Positions 32,731-42,744 are shown, counted from the first letter of the stretch. The stretch: 64,000 bases of DNA from Schaalia sp. HMT-172 (GCF_030644365.1 NZ_CP130058.1:2170001-2234000), one strand, 5' to 3'. Notes: generated by a model not told the origin, from the letters alone. A program made the numbers and translations.

Positions 32731-35451
32731 CTAGTTGATGCGCCGGATACGATTCTGGTGGCGGGGGGTCAGGACGATCGCGACGAGCGCGCACAGGAGC
32801 GGCATCCCGATCAGCATGCCGAGGAGGGCACCCCACGGAATGACCGGCGTGAGGGTCACCAGGGTCCCAAAAATGCCCGAACGGGCGAGGGTGATCACGG
32901 CGAGAACGCCGACGATCAGACCGGAGAGGACCGCTGTGGGGATCGCGTTGAGGGCCAAGACGACGCCCTGCCACGTCGTGACGTGGCGGCGCATGGCGGG
33001 GGCCGCACCGATCGCGTCCAGGGTGTCGAGGTCGGGGCGCATGTCGGAGGCCGAGAGCGCCACGACGAGGGCGACCGTGGCCGCCGCAGCGACGATCGCG
33101 ATCAGGGCCGCGACGTAGGGCAACACGATGGAGCGCATGGTCGGCGTGATGACCTGGGCCGAGGCCCCCGGGACCTGACGGGCGATGGTCGCCTGGAAGG
33201 CCGGCGCATCCACCGTGTTCACGGGCTTGTTGACCGTGAGGAGCTGGCCCAGGGGCACCGAGTTGAGCCTGAGAGCCGTGGCCGCGGCCGGGGACAGGAC
33301 CATGACGTTGACGCGGGTGAGCGGGGAGGCCGCAAAAGTCTGGGAACGCAGGACGCGCGCGTCGGGCAGGGCGCTGTCACTGACGCCCTGAGCCCTGGCC
33401 GCCGCAATGTCCGCCATGTCGAGGCTTCGCAGCTGCACCTGCCCCGCGCCGTTGATCAGATCGGGGTCGGGGACGAGCACGCCGCCGGCGTTGAGGGTGG
33501 CCAGCGCACGCACCATGTCGGCCTCCTTGAGGTAGCCGGCCTGACGCAGGTAGGTGCCGTCGTCGACGATGTAGGCGACGTCCAGCTCCGCCATCGGGGC
33601 CATATCTGGCCGCTGCGTGAACGTCTTGCCGGTGATCGGGGACACTGCCTCGACCATCGTCTCAGGGCCGCCTGGGCCGCTATTCCACGCCATGCCGCGC
33701 AGGGTCGCCTCCGAGGTGACGGTCCGTTCGGCGTCGACGGCCTGGGTCGCGGAGCGCATGAGGGTGTTCGAGCGGGTCACCGAGTCCGTCTTGTCCAGCG
33801 TCGAGACGAAGATCTGTCCGCGCTGGCCCACGTGGGGGCGCGAGTTCCAGCCGGCCTCGTTCGAGGAGGAGAGCGTAATCAGCAGGGCGCAGGCGACGAA
33901 GACGGTCGTCAGGATCGAGGCCATGGCGGGGAACGTGCGGTGCCCGTTGCGGACCGCGTCGCGCAGCGCCAGGCGCATGCTCATTGAGGCCCGACGGTTG
34001 GGGGCGCGCCAGCGGGTGAAGATGTAGGGAATCGAGCCGATGAGGCCGATTTCTAGGAGGGCGACGCCGAGCACGAGCGCGAGCACCGAGCCGCGCCACG
34101 CGGCCACGCCCAGCAGTGGGAGACCCGCCAGGAGCGAGATCGGGTAGATCATGCGGCGGCGAACCAGGCGGGAGGGCTCCCACACGCGCCCGCCGATCAC
34201 GGCGGAGGTGTCGATGTGGGAGGAGGTGTGCGCCGGGGAGACGGAAGCCATGAGGGACAGGAGGATCGGCAGCAGCACCGACAGTCCGAGGGGCCACCAG
34301 GGGACGATACCGATGCCGAGGCCGGACCACAGGCCGACGCCGACCATGGCGGCGGCGGACAGGACGACCGAGAACACGGCGGAATACCCGCCGATGACGA
34401 GGCCGTGGGCGATCGTCAGGCGACGCCCATCCGAGCGGTCGCCACCGTTGGCGACGATCATCGCGGCGGTACGCATGACGGAGCGCTGGGCGACCGTGTA
34501 CAGGGGCGAGATGAGCAGGATCATCTCTGTGAGGATGAGGAGGATCCCGGCGACCAGGAGCAGGTATTGCCACGGGTTCGAGGTCAGCGGGGGCTGAGGT
34601 AGCTCGTATTGGGCGATCTGTGCGGGCAGGGCAGAGGCGTCCGGCGGGCTGGCCAAGACATGGCGCGAGACGACCGAGAAACCGGAGGCGTTGATCTCGC
34701 GGACCTTGTCCCACGAGACGGGGACGGGACCCGTCACGTACCAGGCCGTCTGGGTGCGCCCGGCCACCGCGAGGCGATCGATGTCGAGCGTGCCGTCGCC
34801 TATGATCGCCCGGCTGCTGCCACCGATGATGGCGTCGATGACGGCGGAGCCTTCGAGGTCCTGGGTTGTTCGTTCCTTGGCGACCGTGAGCGTCAGGCTG
34901 ACGGTGTCCCCGACCTGCACGCCGAGGGCGCGCGCGACGTCGTCAGAGAGGACGGCATGGTTGGCGGCGAGGCCGCCGTGTCGTCCGCCCGCCGCGACTC
35001 GGGGGGCGTCCAGAGATGCTGTCTGAGTGCCCGAGTCAACCGTGAAGCCTGTCCCATCGGGGGCTGTGACGTGCAGCTGGTACAGGGTATCGACGGCGAT
35101 AAGATGGTCGCCGTCGGGGACCCAGTTCGTGAGGGTCTCCATGGTGACGTCGATTTCGTCGTCCGAGGCCGTCTTCGAGAGTACGTCGGCGGTGATGTCT
35201 TGATCGAGGGCGGTCGATGAGCGACGGAGGGTCACCGCCTGAACGTCGGAGGTGTGGCCCAGCCAGGACGAGGCCTGGTACCGCTGGGAAGTCGTGACAT
35301 CCCAGAAGGTGATCGAGCCGATCGCGACGATGATCGGCAGGGAGATCAGGATGACAGCGGTGAGAGTCCGCCCGAAACTCTGGCGCGCATCACGAGAGGC
35401 GATGCGGAGTACCACTCCCCATCGCCTCATCCGTGTGCTGAGTCGACTCAT
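32731..35451 (-). CDS. FtsX-family ABC transporter permease
   Basis: 906-residue membrane component of a MacB/LolCDE-like ABC exporter. N-terminal TM helix (~28-50, LTAVILISLPIIVAIGSITF), a large extracytoplasmic region (~55-290), a helix group (~290-480) matching the first FtsX domain, a second outer region (~520-760), and a final group of three helices (AALIAIVAAAATVALVVALS, VLALNAIPTAVLSGLIVGVL, LLGMLIGMPLLCALVAIVLT). Its ATG shares one base with the stop of the ATPase gene (TAATG). The substrate is unknown; families with this layout export lipids, peptides or antibiotics. Confidence 0.9.
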   Translation of the reverse strand: MSRLSTRMRRWGVVLRIASRDARQSFGRTLTAVILISLPIIVAIGSITFWDVTTSQRYQASSWLGHTSDVQAVTLRRSSTALDQDITADVLSKTASDDEIDVTMETLTNWVPDGDHLIAVDTLYQLHVTAPDGTGFTVDSGTQTASLDAPRVAAGGRHGGLAANHAVLSDDVARALGVQVGDTVSLTLTVAKERTTQDLEGSAVIDAIIGGSSRAIIGDGTLDIDRLAVAGRTQTAWYVTGPVPVSWDKVREINASGFSVVSRHVLASPPDASALPAQIAQYELPQPPLTSNPWQYLLLVAGILLILTEMILLISPLYTVAQRSVMRTAAMIVANGGDRSDGRRLTIAHGLVIGGYSAVFSVVLSAAAMVGVGLWSGLGIGIVPWWPLGLSVLLPILLSLMASVSPAHTSSHIDTSAVIGGRVWEPSRLVRRRMIYPISLLAGLPLLGVAAWRGSVLALVLGVALLEIGLIGSIPYIFTRWRAPNRRASMSMRLALRDAVRNGHRTFPAMASILTTVFVACALLITLSSSNEAGWNSRPHVGQRGQIFVSTLDKTDSVTRSNTLMRSATQAVDAERTVTSEATLRGMAWNSGPGGPETMVEAVSPITGKTFTQRPDMAPMAELDVAYIVDDGTYLRQAGYLKEADMVRALATLNAGGVLVPDPDLINGAGQVQLRSLDMADIAAARAQGVSDSALPDARVLRSQTFAASPLTRVNVMVLSPAAATALRLNSVPLGQLLTVNKPVNTVDAPAFQATIARQVPGASAQVITPTMRSIVLPYVAALIAIVAAAATVALVVALSASDMRPDLDTLDAIGAAPAMRRHVTTWQGVVLALNAIPTAVLSGLIVGVLAVITLARSGIFGTLVTLTPVIPWGALLGMLIGMPLLCALVAIVLTPRHQNRIRRIN

Positions 35452-36188
35452 TAAATCCCTGGTGCTGTGTCTGCCAGCAGGTCCCTCAGTGAGTCCCCGC
35501 GCGAGCGGTCGACGATGCGACCGTCACGCAGGAAGACTGTCCGGTCTGCCCATGCGGCCATTCTGGCCTCATGAGTCACGAGGATACCGGCTGCACCCGC
35601 ATCAATGTGGTCACGCAACACCAACATGATCTGTTCGCCAGTGTGAGAATCCAACGCGCCGGTAGGCTCGTCGGCAAGAATGACCGAGCGGTTACCGACC
35701 AGTCCGCGCGCGATAGCGACGCGCTGACGCTGGCCTCCCGAGAGTCTTTCTGGGAAGCGGTCAGCAAGTTCGGCGACGCCGACCTCTTCGAGGGCGGCCA
35801 TGGCGGCCTCGCGCACCTTCGAGGGGCTCACTCCGTCGAGCTGGAGCGGCATTTCAACGTTTTCGAGCGCCGACAGCGAGGGAATCAGGTTGTAGTCCTG
35901 GAAGACGTACCCGATCGAGCGGCGGCGCACCTCTGCACGGTGCACGCTATCGAGCGTCGCCAGGTCGACGCCGTTGACGTAGACGCTCCCGTGCGTGGGG
36001 CGCTCGAGTCCGCCGGCGATCGACAGCAGCGTCGACTTACCGGATCCGGACGGTCCCATAACAGCGAGAAGCTCGCCGGGCGCGACCTCAAGGTCGATCC
36101 CGTCGAGCGCTCTCACTCGGACGCCGTTTGCGCCGAACTCATGTCCGACGCCGGTCATCCTGATCGGTAGCGGCGCAGGCTGGCTCAT
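35451..36188 (-). CDS. ABC transporter ATP-binding protein (MacB/LolD-like)
   Basis: 245 residues. Walker A GPSGSGKST, Q-loop YVFQDYNLIP, signature LSGGQRQRVAIARGL, Walker B VILADEPTGALD and H-loop ILVTHEARMA are all intact, so it should hydrolyse ATP. Coupled at both ends: its ATG overlaps the padR-type stop by 4 bp (ATGA) and its stop overlaps the permease start. It powers the FtsX permease. Confidence 0.94.
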   Translation of the reverse strand: MSQPAPLPIRMTGVGHEFGANGVRVRALDGIDLEVAPGELLAVMGPSGSGKSTLLSIAGGLERPTHGSVYVNGVDLATLDSVHRAEVRRRSIGYVFQDYNLIPSLSALENVEMPLQLDGVSPSKVREAAMAALEEVGVAELADRFPERLSGGQRQRVAIARGLVGNRSVILADEPTGALDSHTGEQIMLVLRDHIDAGAAGILVTHEARMAAWADRTVFLRDGRIVDRSRGDSLRDLLADTAPGI

Positions 36189-36793
36189 CGCACCCCGGCG
36201 CGCTCCGAAATGCCAGCCTCAGCCTGGGCCCAGTTCATCAAGCGACCCTTCGCCGCGGCGAAGGCCGCACGGCGAGCGGCCTCGGAGACCGCGCCGGACT
36301 CGATGTGGTCAAGCCAGTTGAGCTCGGCCTCGAGGTCGAAGATGTGACGCTCAAGGATGAGCTTCCACGCTAGCTCGCCCTCGTCGGCAGAGGCCTTCAG
36401 GCGGGTGACGTCGCGCAGGGAGCCCAGGGTGGAGCGACGCTGGGTCTGGATCATGGCCTCAACGTCGACCGTCGGATCGGCGGCGGCCACAGCGAGCTTC
36501 ATGACGAGCTCATCGCGCTCGGGATGCTCACGCGGGACCGGAGTGGACCACCAGGCGGTGAGAACATCGCGACCGGCATCGGTCAGCTCAAAGACTTCAG
36601 AATCGCGGCCCGCGTTGGTCTCGGCGTGAGACACGACCTGGCCGTCGCGCTCGAGGCGCTGCATCGTCTGGTAGACCTGGCCGATGTTGAGCGGCCAGGC
36701 TCCACACGTCTGCTCCTCGAACATCTGCTTCAGACGGTAGACACCCGCGGGCTGCTGCGCGACGAGTGCCAGCAGTGCATTGCGAACCGACAT
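36185..36793 (-). CDS. PadR family transcriptional regulator
   Basis: 202 residues. N-terminal winged helix of the PadR type at about 1-80 (SVRNALLALVAQQPAGVYRL, LNIGQVYQTMQRLERDGQV, FELTDAGRDVL), followed by a helical dimerisation domain (Vir_C-like). The ATG at 36793 has GGAGAG immediately upstream. First gene of the operon with the ABC ATPase and FtsX permease, so it most likely represses this exporter and responds to its substrate. The upstream region holds an ACCTAAC/GTTAGGT inverted repeat, about 100 bp from the start. Confidence 0.9.
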   Translation of the reverse strand: MSVRNALLALVAQQPAGVYRLKQMFEEQTCGAWPLNIGQVYQTMQRLERDGQVVSHAETNAGRDSEVFELTDAGRDVLTAWWSTPVPREHPERDELVMKLAVAAADPTVDVEAMIQTQRRSTLGSLRDVTRLKASADEGELAWKLILERHIFDLEAELNWLDHIESGAVSEAARRAAFAAAKGRLMNWAQAEAGISERAGVR

Positions 36794-37316
36794 AACTCTC
36801 CGTTCGTTGTCGTGACGTGGTGGCGATCGTGGTTGAACAGTATCTATCCTACGCCAAAGTGCCACGTGGAGCGAACAAATCACGGTGGGTTACCTAACAA
36901 AAACCCTACCGGATGGTTAGGTCAGACCCCTTGTCATTCCGGGAAATATCGACACTATCGACCGACGGTCCAATAAAAGTGCCAACCATGTTGCAGACGA
37001 CGGTGAGCAGTTTTCCAGTCATATTGCAATGTTTTATAAGTCAAGCGGTCAGAGTCCTCACACTCGCCGCCACGACACACTCAAAACCGCTAAATTCGAC
37101 CCCTCCCCACAATTTCAACAATCGAGACTGCGATATTTGACAGCACAAAATCTCACTAGCTGAGACTTTGCTCTCACGCGTCGGACAACCCGCGTGCCCC
37201 ACCATACATGTCGGCACTGACGCGCCTTCATCCCCACCGCCCTGCGGCCAGCCCGAACGAGAAAACGCGCCGACCTCCCGGGACGCTACACTGGAGACGA
37301 TCAGGAGGATTCACCG
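36794..37316. other. Intergenic region between divergent padR-type and reductase genes
   Basis: No gene seen. An inverted repeat ACCTAAC ... GTTAGGT spans about 36893-36923 and could be a regulator site. The GC content is clearly lower than the surroundings from 36830 to 37150. On the plus strand TACACT (near 37287) may be the -10 of the reductase gene. Confidence 0.5.
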
Positions 37317-38195
37317 ATGAACGTTCCTTTCCCCGCCGACCCAGCCCCGGCCTCGTCCCCCATCCCCACCCTCACTCTCCCCACGGGTTCCCCGATCCCA
37401 GTACTCGGCTTCGGCACCTACAAGGTCGCGCCCGAGGACGCCTACGATGCCGTCAGCCGCGCGCTCGAGATCGGATACCGCCACATCGACACCGCGCAGA
37501 TGTACGGCAACGAGGCCGAGGTCGGGGCCGCGCTCGAAGCATCCGGCATCCCTCGCGAACAGATTTTCCTCACCACCAAGATCGACAACTCCAACCACGA
37601 ACCCGAACGCGCTGCGGCATCCATCGCCCACTCGCTGGAGGAGCTACGCACCGACCACGTCGACCTGCTCCTCGTCCACTGGCCCCTGCCCACCCTCTAC
37701 GGGGGCGACGTCACCCTGCCCTGGCCAGCCCTCGAAGACGCCTTCAACGCCGGCGGCGCACGCGCGATCGGCCTGTCGAACTACGAGCGCGAGCACGTGG
37801 ACGCCGTCCGCGCCATCGCCACCGTCACCCCCCACGTCCTCCAGGTCGAAGCCCACCCCTTCCTCCCCAACGCCGAGCTGCGCGCCTACGCGCACGAGCT
37901 CGGCATGGTCTTCGAAGCCTGGTCCCCCCTGGCACGCGGGCGCGCCATCACCGACCCAACCCTGCGCGCCATCGGCGCAGAGCTGGGAGTGAGCGCCGCC
38001 CAGGTAGCCATACGATGGGCCATCGACCGCGGCCACGTCGTCTTCCCCAAGACCCTGAGCCGCCAGCGCATGGCCACCAACATCGACGCCTTCTCCTTCA
38101 CCCTGAGCCCCGACCAACAAGCCCGCATCGACGCGCTCGACCAGGGAGAAGCCGGGCGCACCGGATCGCACCCCGCAACCATGAACAGACTCTGA
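37317..38195 (+). CDS. Aldo/keto reductase
   Basis: 292 residues; NADPH-dependent reductase with substrate unknown. Catalytic residues in HIDTAQMYGNE (Asp, Tyr), FLTTKIDN (Lys) and LLVHWPLP (His); EAWSPLARGR and HVVFPKTLSRQRM cover the cofactor loop. AGGAGGA eight bases before the ATG. The first ~18 residues (Pro/Ala/Ser-rich) extend beyond the usual family start and are encoded partly by an exact copy of the dispersed 13-mer at 37345-37357. The DUF4921 gene follows by 19 bp, so the two may be co-transcribed. Confidence 0.9.
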   Translation: MNVPFPADPAPASSPIPTLTLPTGSPIPVLGFGTYKVAPEDAYDAVSRALEIGYRHIDTAQMYGNEAEVGAALEASGIPREQIFLTTKIDNSNHEPERAAASIAHSLEELRTDHVDLLLVHWPLPTLYGGDVTLPWPALEDAFNAGGARAIGLSNYEREHVDAVRAIATVTPHVLQVEAHPFLPNAELRAYAHELGMVFEAWSPLARGRAITDPTLRAIGAELGVSAAQVAIRWAIDRGHVVFPKTLSRQRMATNIDAFSFTLSPDQQARIDALDQGEAGRTGSHPATMNRL

Positions 38196-38214
38196 CGACA
38201 GGTACGATGAAGAC

Positions 38215-39534
38215 ATGGCATCGAAGCTCACCCGCGCCGACCGCGCCATCGTGCGACTCGCCGACGGCACCGTCAAACAGCAGAACCTGCTCACCGGCAC
38301 GGAAGTCTGGACCGTCCCGGGGCGCGGAAACCGCCCGCTCGCCGCACCCCGCGCCGACCACGACCCCATCGACCACGAGGCGCACGGGCGCCACTGCGCA
38401 TTCTGCTCCAAACGCTACCTGGAGACACCGCCCGAAAAGTCCCGCCTCGTGCGCCACGACGACGGGACGTGGGAGCAGCTGGACGCCCTTGGCGCCGACA
38501 AGCTGAGCGACACGGTCGCCGAGTTTCGGCGCATCCCCAACCTCTTCGAGATCGTCTCCTACAACTACTGGCACCTCAACCACGGGCACGTCCCCTCCGA
38601 GAACGACCGCCACCGCATGGCCCGCTACCTGGCCTCGGACGCCGGCTACGAGCACGTCATGAACGTCGTGCGAGCCCGCATGCTGGCCTCGGGCATGAGC
38701 GAAGGCGAGTTCGCCGCCACCAGCGAAACCGCGCGCCTCCAGGCCGCCAACGGCTTCTTCTCCGGAGGGCACGACCTGATCGTCGCGAAGCGCCACTTCG
38801 TCGACGGCGCCACCGAGGCACACCAGCTCGCCGGGTCGGGCACCCTCACGCCCGAGGAACACGCGCAGTACACCGCCTACACGGCGCGTTCCATGCGCGA
38901 CCTGTACGACCTCAACCCCGCCGTGCGCTACGTGGCGACGTTCCAGAACTGGCTGCGCCCCGCCGGCGCCTCCTTCGATCACCTCCACAAGCAGCTGGTC
39001 GCCATCGACGACCTGGCAGTCCAGACCGAGGCCGAGCTCGAGCGCCTGCGCGCCCAGCCCGACATCTACGACCAGATTTTCACGGTCGCTGCCACCCGCA
39101 AGCTCCTGATCGCCCAGAACGAGCACGCCGTCGCCCTGGCCGGATTCGGCCACCGCTTCCCGGGAATCGCGATCTGGCCGCTGCATTCGCCGCGCAACCC
39201 GTGGGAGGTCAGCGACGAGGCCATGGCCGGCATCTCGGACATCCTGCACGCCGCGCACGCCGCGACCGGGGCGGAGGTGCCCGCCAACGAGGAGTGGTAC
39301 CACCGCCCGCCGACCGTGTCCACGCCCATGCGCTGGAGGATCCTCCTCAAGTGGCGCATCTCCACCCTGGCAGGCTTCGAGGGCGGCACCCGCATCTACC
39401 TCAACACGATCGACCCGTGGAAGGTCGTCGAACGCACGGTCCCGCGCCTGCGCGAGCTGCGCGACAGGGGCCTCATCGCGCCCATGCGCCTCGGCGACGA
39501 GTGCCGGGTCAGCCCCTCGATGCTGCGCGACTAG
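38215..39534 (+). CDS. DUF4921 family protein (HIT/GalT-like fold)
   Basis: 439 residues, probably a nucleotidyl-transferase-like protein of the HIT superfamily; activity unknown. Landmarks: a CAFC zinc-type pair near residue 62 with an earlier His-Cys context (GRHCAFCSKRY), FEIVSYNYWHLNHGHVPSEN, the GGHDLIVAKRHFV stretch, and FDHLHKQLVAI, which resembles the HxHxx catalytic motif. The C-terminal third contains RILLKWRISTLAGFEGGTRIYLNT in pieces typical of this family. Start ATG at 38215 after GACAGGTACGATGAAGAC; no strong ribosome site. Confidence 0.75.
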   Translation: MASKLTRADRAIVRLADGTVKQQNLLTGTEVWTVPGRGNRPLAAPRADHDPIDHEAHGRHCAFCSKRYLETPPEKSRLVRHDDGTWEQLDALGADKLSDTVAEFRRIPNLFEIVSYNYWHLNHGHVPSENDRHRMARYLASDAGYEHVMNVVRARMLASGMSEGEFAATSETARLQAANGFFSGGHDLIVAKRHFVDGATEAHQLAGSGTLTPEEHAQYTAYTARSMRDLYDLNPAVRYVATFQNWLRPAGASFDHLHKQLVAIDDLAVQTEAELERLRAQPDIYDQIFTVAATRKLLIAQNEHAVALAGFGHRFPGIAIWPLHSPRNPWEVSDEAMAGISDILHAAHAATGAEVPANEEWYHRPPTVSTPMRWRILLKWRISTLAGFEGGTRIYLNTIDPWKVVERTVPRLRELRDRGLIAPMRLGDECRVSPSMLRD

Positions 39535-39599
39535 GCGCGCGCCGCACGCCCGCGAACGGATGGGCCGACACGCAGGGCGTTGCCTCGTCAGCGCGGTGC

Positions 39600-40895
39600 C
39601 TACTCGTCGTCGTCGGAGTCCGCGGCATCGTCGCCTGTCGCCCCGGCCTCGTCCTGCGCGGGGTCGGCGGCGGGGCTCGCCTGCGGTTCGGTCGTGGGTT
39701 CCGGCGTCGGGTCGGTCGTGGGCGCCGGAGCGGGGGCGGCGAGGGCCGAGCTCCACGTCGCCAGCCACGCGTTCATCGCGTCCAGGGAGCCCATCGTCTC
39801 GTCCGCGACAACGGCGTCGCCGGTGATTCCCATGAGCCACGAGGCCTTCGTATCCGCCGCGAGGACCCCGTCGATCGGGTACGCGGCGCCCGTGGTCGCC
39901 AGGGAACGTTGCGCGGTCTCGCCCTGGAGCCACGCGATGAGGGACTCGGCGCCGTCGCTGGCGGGCGCCTTCGTCGCGGCCGCATACATGATGCGGGCGA
40001 TGCAGGTAGAGGACACCGGCGCCCCGAACGAATCGGCGCCCGTATTCGTCGCGGCCGCCGCGGCCAGGGACCTGGGCGCGACCACGAGCGGGTAGGCGCC
40101 CGACGCGCCCGACGCGCTACCCACGACCTCGGACAGGTAGGCGTCGGAGACGCGGTCGCCTGCCGTCCACGCGCCGATCGCCGCCCCCAGGGTGGCGTCC
40201 ACGCGCGGGCTCATGGACTGCACGAAGGTTCCAAGGCCCTCGCCGGTCTGCGAGGCCGCCTCCTGCACGAAGGCGCGGCCCACCGACGACGAGGCCGGGT
40301 CGGGCACCGCGAGGAGGGCGCGCACGCGCGGGGACGACAGATCCGCGAAGGACGTCGGCAGCGGGCGGTTGTTGGCGCTCATCCACGACTTGTCCGCGAT
40401 GACGCACACGTCGTCGCGGCCGTAAGCCACCGCCGCGGGGGCCCCGTCGACCGCCGTCCCCGCCAGCGTCGTCGTGTCCTGGGGCGCGGCGTCCGCGACC
40501 GTGCCCGCCGCGCTCGCCTGCAGCGCGTCCGCGCCGTCCAGGCCCAGCACGACATCTGCCTCGGCCTTCGCCACCGCGTTCACGCCGTCGACGGGGACGA
40601 CGGCGACCGTGAAGCCCGTGGCCTTCGTGAACTCCTGCGCCGTCTCGGTGGGCAACTGGGCGCCGCCCACGAGCGCCACCGTCACCGTGCCGGACCCGCT
40701 GCGCGGGGTTGGGGCGTCAATCGTTCCGTGCCCCCCGCCGGAGGCCGCCGAGGCGCGCGCGCTCTGGCCGGGCACGATCGGGGCCGCGAAAGGATCCTGC
40801 GGGGCGCTCGACGACACCGACGGCGAGCAGGCCGCGACGGTCGTGGAGGCAGCCACGAGGGCCGAGAGCGCGAAAAGTAGGCGGGCGCGAGCCAT
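39600..40895 (-). CDS. ThiB-like ABC substrate-binding lipoprotein
   Basis: 431 residues. Lipoprotein signal with lipobox VAAC (Cys ~ residue 23) after a short basic N-terminus. The periplasmic-binding fold resembles thiamine-binding proteins: TVTVALVGG, an F-K-TGFTV stretch, YGRDDVCVIADKSWM, PDPASSSVGRAF and SGAYPLVVAPRS. The C-terminal ~45 residues are Pro/Thr/Asp/Glu-rich. No permease or ATPase gene adjoins it, so it is an orphan binding protein, and its ligand is inferred from resemblance only. Start at 40895 (MARARLLF), with AAGGA six bases upstream. An exact copy of the 13-mer repeat (39641-39653) encodes part of the tail. Confidence 0.75.
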   Translation of the reverse strand: MARARLLFALSALVAASTTVAACSPSVSSSAPQDPFAAPIVPGQSARASAASGGGHGTIDAPTPRSGSGTVTVALVGGAQLPTETAQEFTKATGFTVAVVPVDGVNAVAKAEADVVLGLDGADALQASAAGTVADAAPQDTTTLAGTAVDGAPAAVAYGRDDVCVIADKSWMSANNRPLPTSFADLSSPRVRALLAVPDPASSSVGRAFVQEAASQTGEGLGTFVQSMSPRVDATLGAAIGAWTAGDRVSDAYLSEVVGSASGASGAYPLVVAPRSLAAAAATNTGADSFGAPVSSTCIARIMYAAATKAPASDGAESLIAWLQGETAQRSLATTGAAYPIDGVLAADTKASWLMGITGDAVVADETMGSLDAMNAWLATWSSALAAPAPAPTTDPTPEPTTEPQASPAADPAQDEAGATGDDAADSDDDE

Positions 40896-41035
40896 GAGGA
40901 ATCCTTCGGACGGGGACACTACCTCTCAAGCATAGGGCAGCGGACCCGTGGGCCTCGCACAAGAGGGCCGTGTGGGGCATCATGGAAGCACGCGCGCACG
41001 CGCGGGGACAATCAGACTGACGCCAGGAGACATCC

Positions 41036-41314
41036 ATGGATTCCGCCATCATCGAAAAGGTCGCCACGACCGCCGTCATCGCCGGAGCAGCCTTCTTGGC
41101 CTCCAAGATCTTTGAAACCGGCTGGAAGATCACCACCAAGCGCCCCGTTCCCGCCGAAGATGCTGACGACGTCACCCTGACCTCGCTGGTCATCTTCGCG
41201 GCCACCTCCGCCGCCCTCGCCGCCGTCGCCCAGCGCTACGCCTACAAGGGCTCCCAGAAGTACCTGGCTCCCAAGATCGCCGCGCGCTTCGGCGCACCCC
41301 AGCTGGAGGCCTGA
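41036..41314 (+). CDS. DUF4235 family small membrane protein
   Basis: 92 residues with two hydrophobic helices (~8-25, AVIAGAAFLASKIFETGWK; ~45-65, LVIFAATSAALAAVAQRYA), the layout of DUF4235. Function unknown. AGGAGA lies six bases before the ATG. Monocistronic. Confidence 0.85.
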   Translation: MDSAIIEKVATTAVIAGAAFLASKIFETGWKITTKRPVPAEDADDVTLTSLVIFAATSAALAAVAQRYAYKGSQKYLAPKIAARFGAPQLEA

Positions 41315-41337
41315 GACCCCGGCCCCCTCCCCTGCCC

Positions 41338-41706
41338 TCACACGAGCGGCAGGAGGGGTCCCAGGTCCGTGCGCTCACCCGAGGCGCTCACCAGCGAGCC
41401 CGCCACGGCCTCGTCCCACGTGAGAAGCCCGCACGCCAGCGACAGCCACGTGCGCGCGTCCGTCTCCACGACGGCGGGCGGCGTCCCACGACGATGCGTC
41501 GTCCCGGGCAGGATCTGCACCGCGCCCGCGGGCGGCACGCGCACCTCCACCGACCGGCCCGGGTGCAGCGCCCCCAGCTCCTCGAGCGTGAAGCGCACGG
41601 CCGTCAGGACCACGGGGCGCGGCGCCTCCCCGCCCCGCTCAACCGCCTCGCGCCACGCGCGCAGCGCCTCCATCCCACGGGCCGTGTCAATCCGTCGTTT
41701 CGCCAT
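41338..41706 (-). CDS. Sterol carrier (SCP2-like) family protein
   Basis: 122 residues. Shows the actinobacterial SCP2-like core: VRFTLEELGALHPGRSVEVR, VPPAGAVQILPG, RGTPPAVVETDARTWLSLA, TWDEAV. In this family it probably binds a hydrophobic ligand, but none has been established. Convergent with the DUF4235 gene (23 bp between stops). A variant of the dispersed motif (CACGGCCTCGTCC, near 41404) lies inside the gene. Confidence 0.82.
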   Translation of the reverse strand: MAKRRIDTARGMEALRAWREAVERGGEAPRPVVLTAVRFTLEELGALHPGRSVEVRVPPAGAVQILPGTTHRRGTPPAVVETDARTWLSLACGLLTWDEAVAGSLVSASGERTDLGPLLPLV

Positions 41707-41805
41707 GCGTCGATTCTACGGCTGCAACGATTCCCGCGTGGGCGCGCATTCCGACCGCTCAGTCAGGCACAATTGAGTGGACAACCCCCAACCGAGAGGC
41801 TAACC

Positions 41806-42714
41806 GTGAGCGAGACAGCATCCCTCATCACGCTGCGCTCGATCCTCGACATCGAGATCGCGCGCACCTACCAGTGGGATGTCGCCACCATCATCTCCAT
41901 CTCCGGCGTCGACCGCGCCGGCGACCTAACGACGCGCATCGTCGAGCAGCCCGGCGCCCTCACCGACATCGCCGCCGAAGGATTCTCCCCTCACTCCGCC
42001 GCCGGCCACGCGCTCTCCCACGAGCTCCACGACGCCATCCAACGCCGCGTGCGCCTGTGGATTGCGGAGATCCCCACCGACCAGCTGCCGCGCCTGCGCG
42101 AGGCCCTCGGCTCCGACGTCATTCACGAGGCCGGCGTCCCCTCCGGCGGTTACACGCCCATCGCGCTGTCCCCCCTCACGCTGCTCGAGGCGTGGGCGGA
42201 CGGCACCGACGAGCAACGCGCCTTCATGCGGGTTGCCATGGCCGGCCTCGATACGCTCTCCACCGCCTCGCACGCCACCCGCGCCTCGCGCGCCGTCGGC
42301 GCCTCCATCATCGAACGCTCCGCTTTCCTCAAGCTGTGCCGCAACCCCAAGTTCATCGCCTACGTCGTCGTCCTCGTGTACTCGATGGCGCGGGCCGTGC
42401 CCGTCATGTACGTCCCGCACTTCCGGGGCGACTGGCGCATCCTGTGGGCCATCGACATGATCACCGCCATCCCCTACACGTGGGGCCTCATCGAAATGGT
42501 CGCCGGACAAAAACTCTGGCACCGCATCGTCGGCGCCGTTACCGCCGCCGTCACCTTCCTGGCCCCCTACGTGTACTTCCTCATGTACGGGCGCCACGCT
42601 CCCCCGGGCGTGTGGACCGCCATCGCCCTGATTTTCTTCGGCGGCATCTTCCTGGAGGTCTTCCGCTACCAGCGCGACCGGGCCGTCAAGAAAGGCCTCG
42701 CGGAGCTCTCGTAA
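41806..42714 (+). CDS. Hypothetical membrane protein
   Basis: 302 residues from a GTG with GAGAGG eight bases upstream. The N-terminal half (~170 residues) is soluble and mostly helical (LRSILDIEIARTYQWDVATI, HALSHELHDAIQRRVRLWIA). The C-terminal half has four or five membrane helices (FIAYVVVLVYSMARAVPVMY, AVTAAVTFLAPYVYFLMYG, WTAIALIFFGGIFLEVF). No named family was recognised. Convergent with the phosphatidyltransferase gene. Confidence 0.75.
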   Translation: MSETASLITLRSILDIEIARTYQWDVATIISISGVDRAGDLTTRIVEQPGALTDIAAEGFSPHSAAGHALSHELHDAIQRRVRLWIAEIPTDQLPRLREALGSDVIHEAGVPSGGYTPIALSPLTLLEAWADGTDEQRAFMRVAMAGLDTLSTASHATRASRAVGASIIERSAFLKLCRNPKFIAYVVVLVYSMARAVPVMYVPHFRGDWRILWAIDMITAIPYTWGLIEMVAGQKLWHRIVGAVTAAVTFLAPYVYFLMYGRHAPPGVWTAIALIFFGGIFLEVFRYQRDRAVKKGLAELS

Positions 42715-42744
42715 CGCCGATTCCCGTGACCTCGGTTGCTCCGC

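Noticed and set aside
40981-41035. Possible riboswitch before the DUF4235 gene or for the ThiB-like gene
   Set aside because: The leader sequences are short and no TPP-type core or other known aptamer pattern could be seen.
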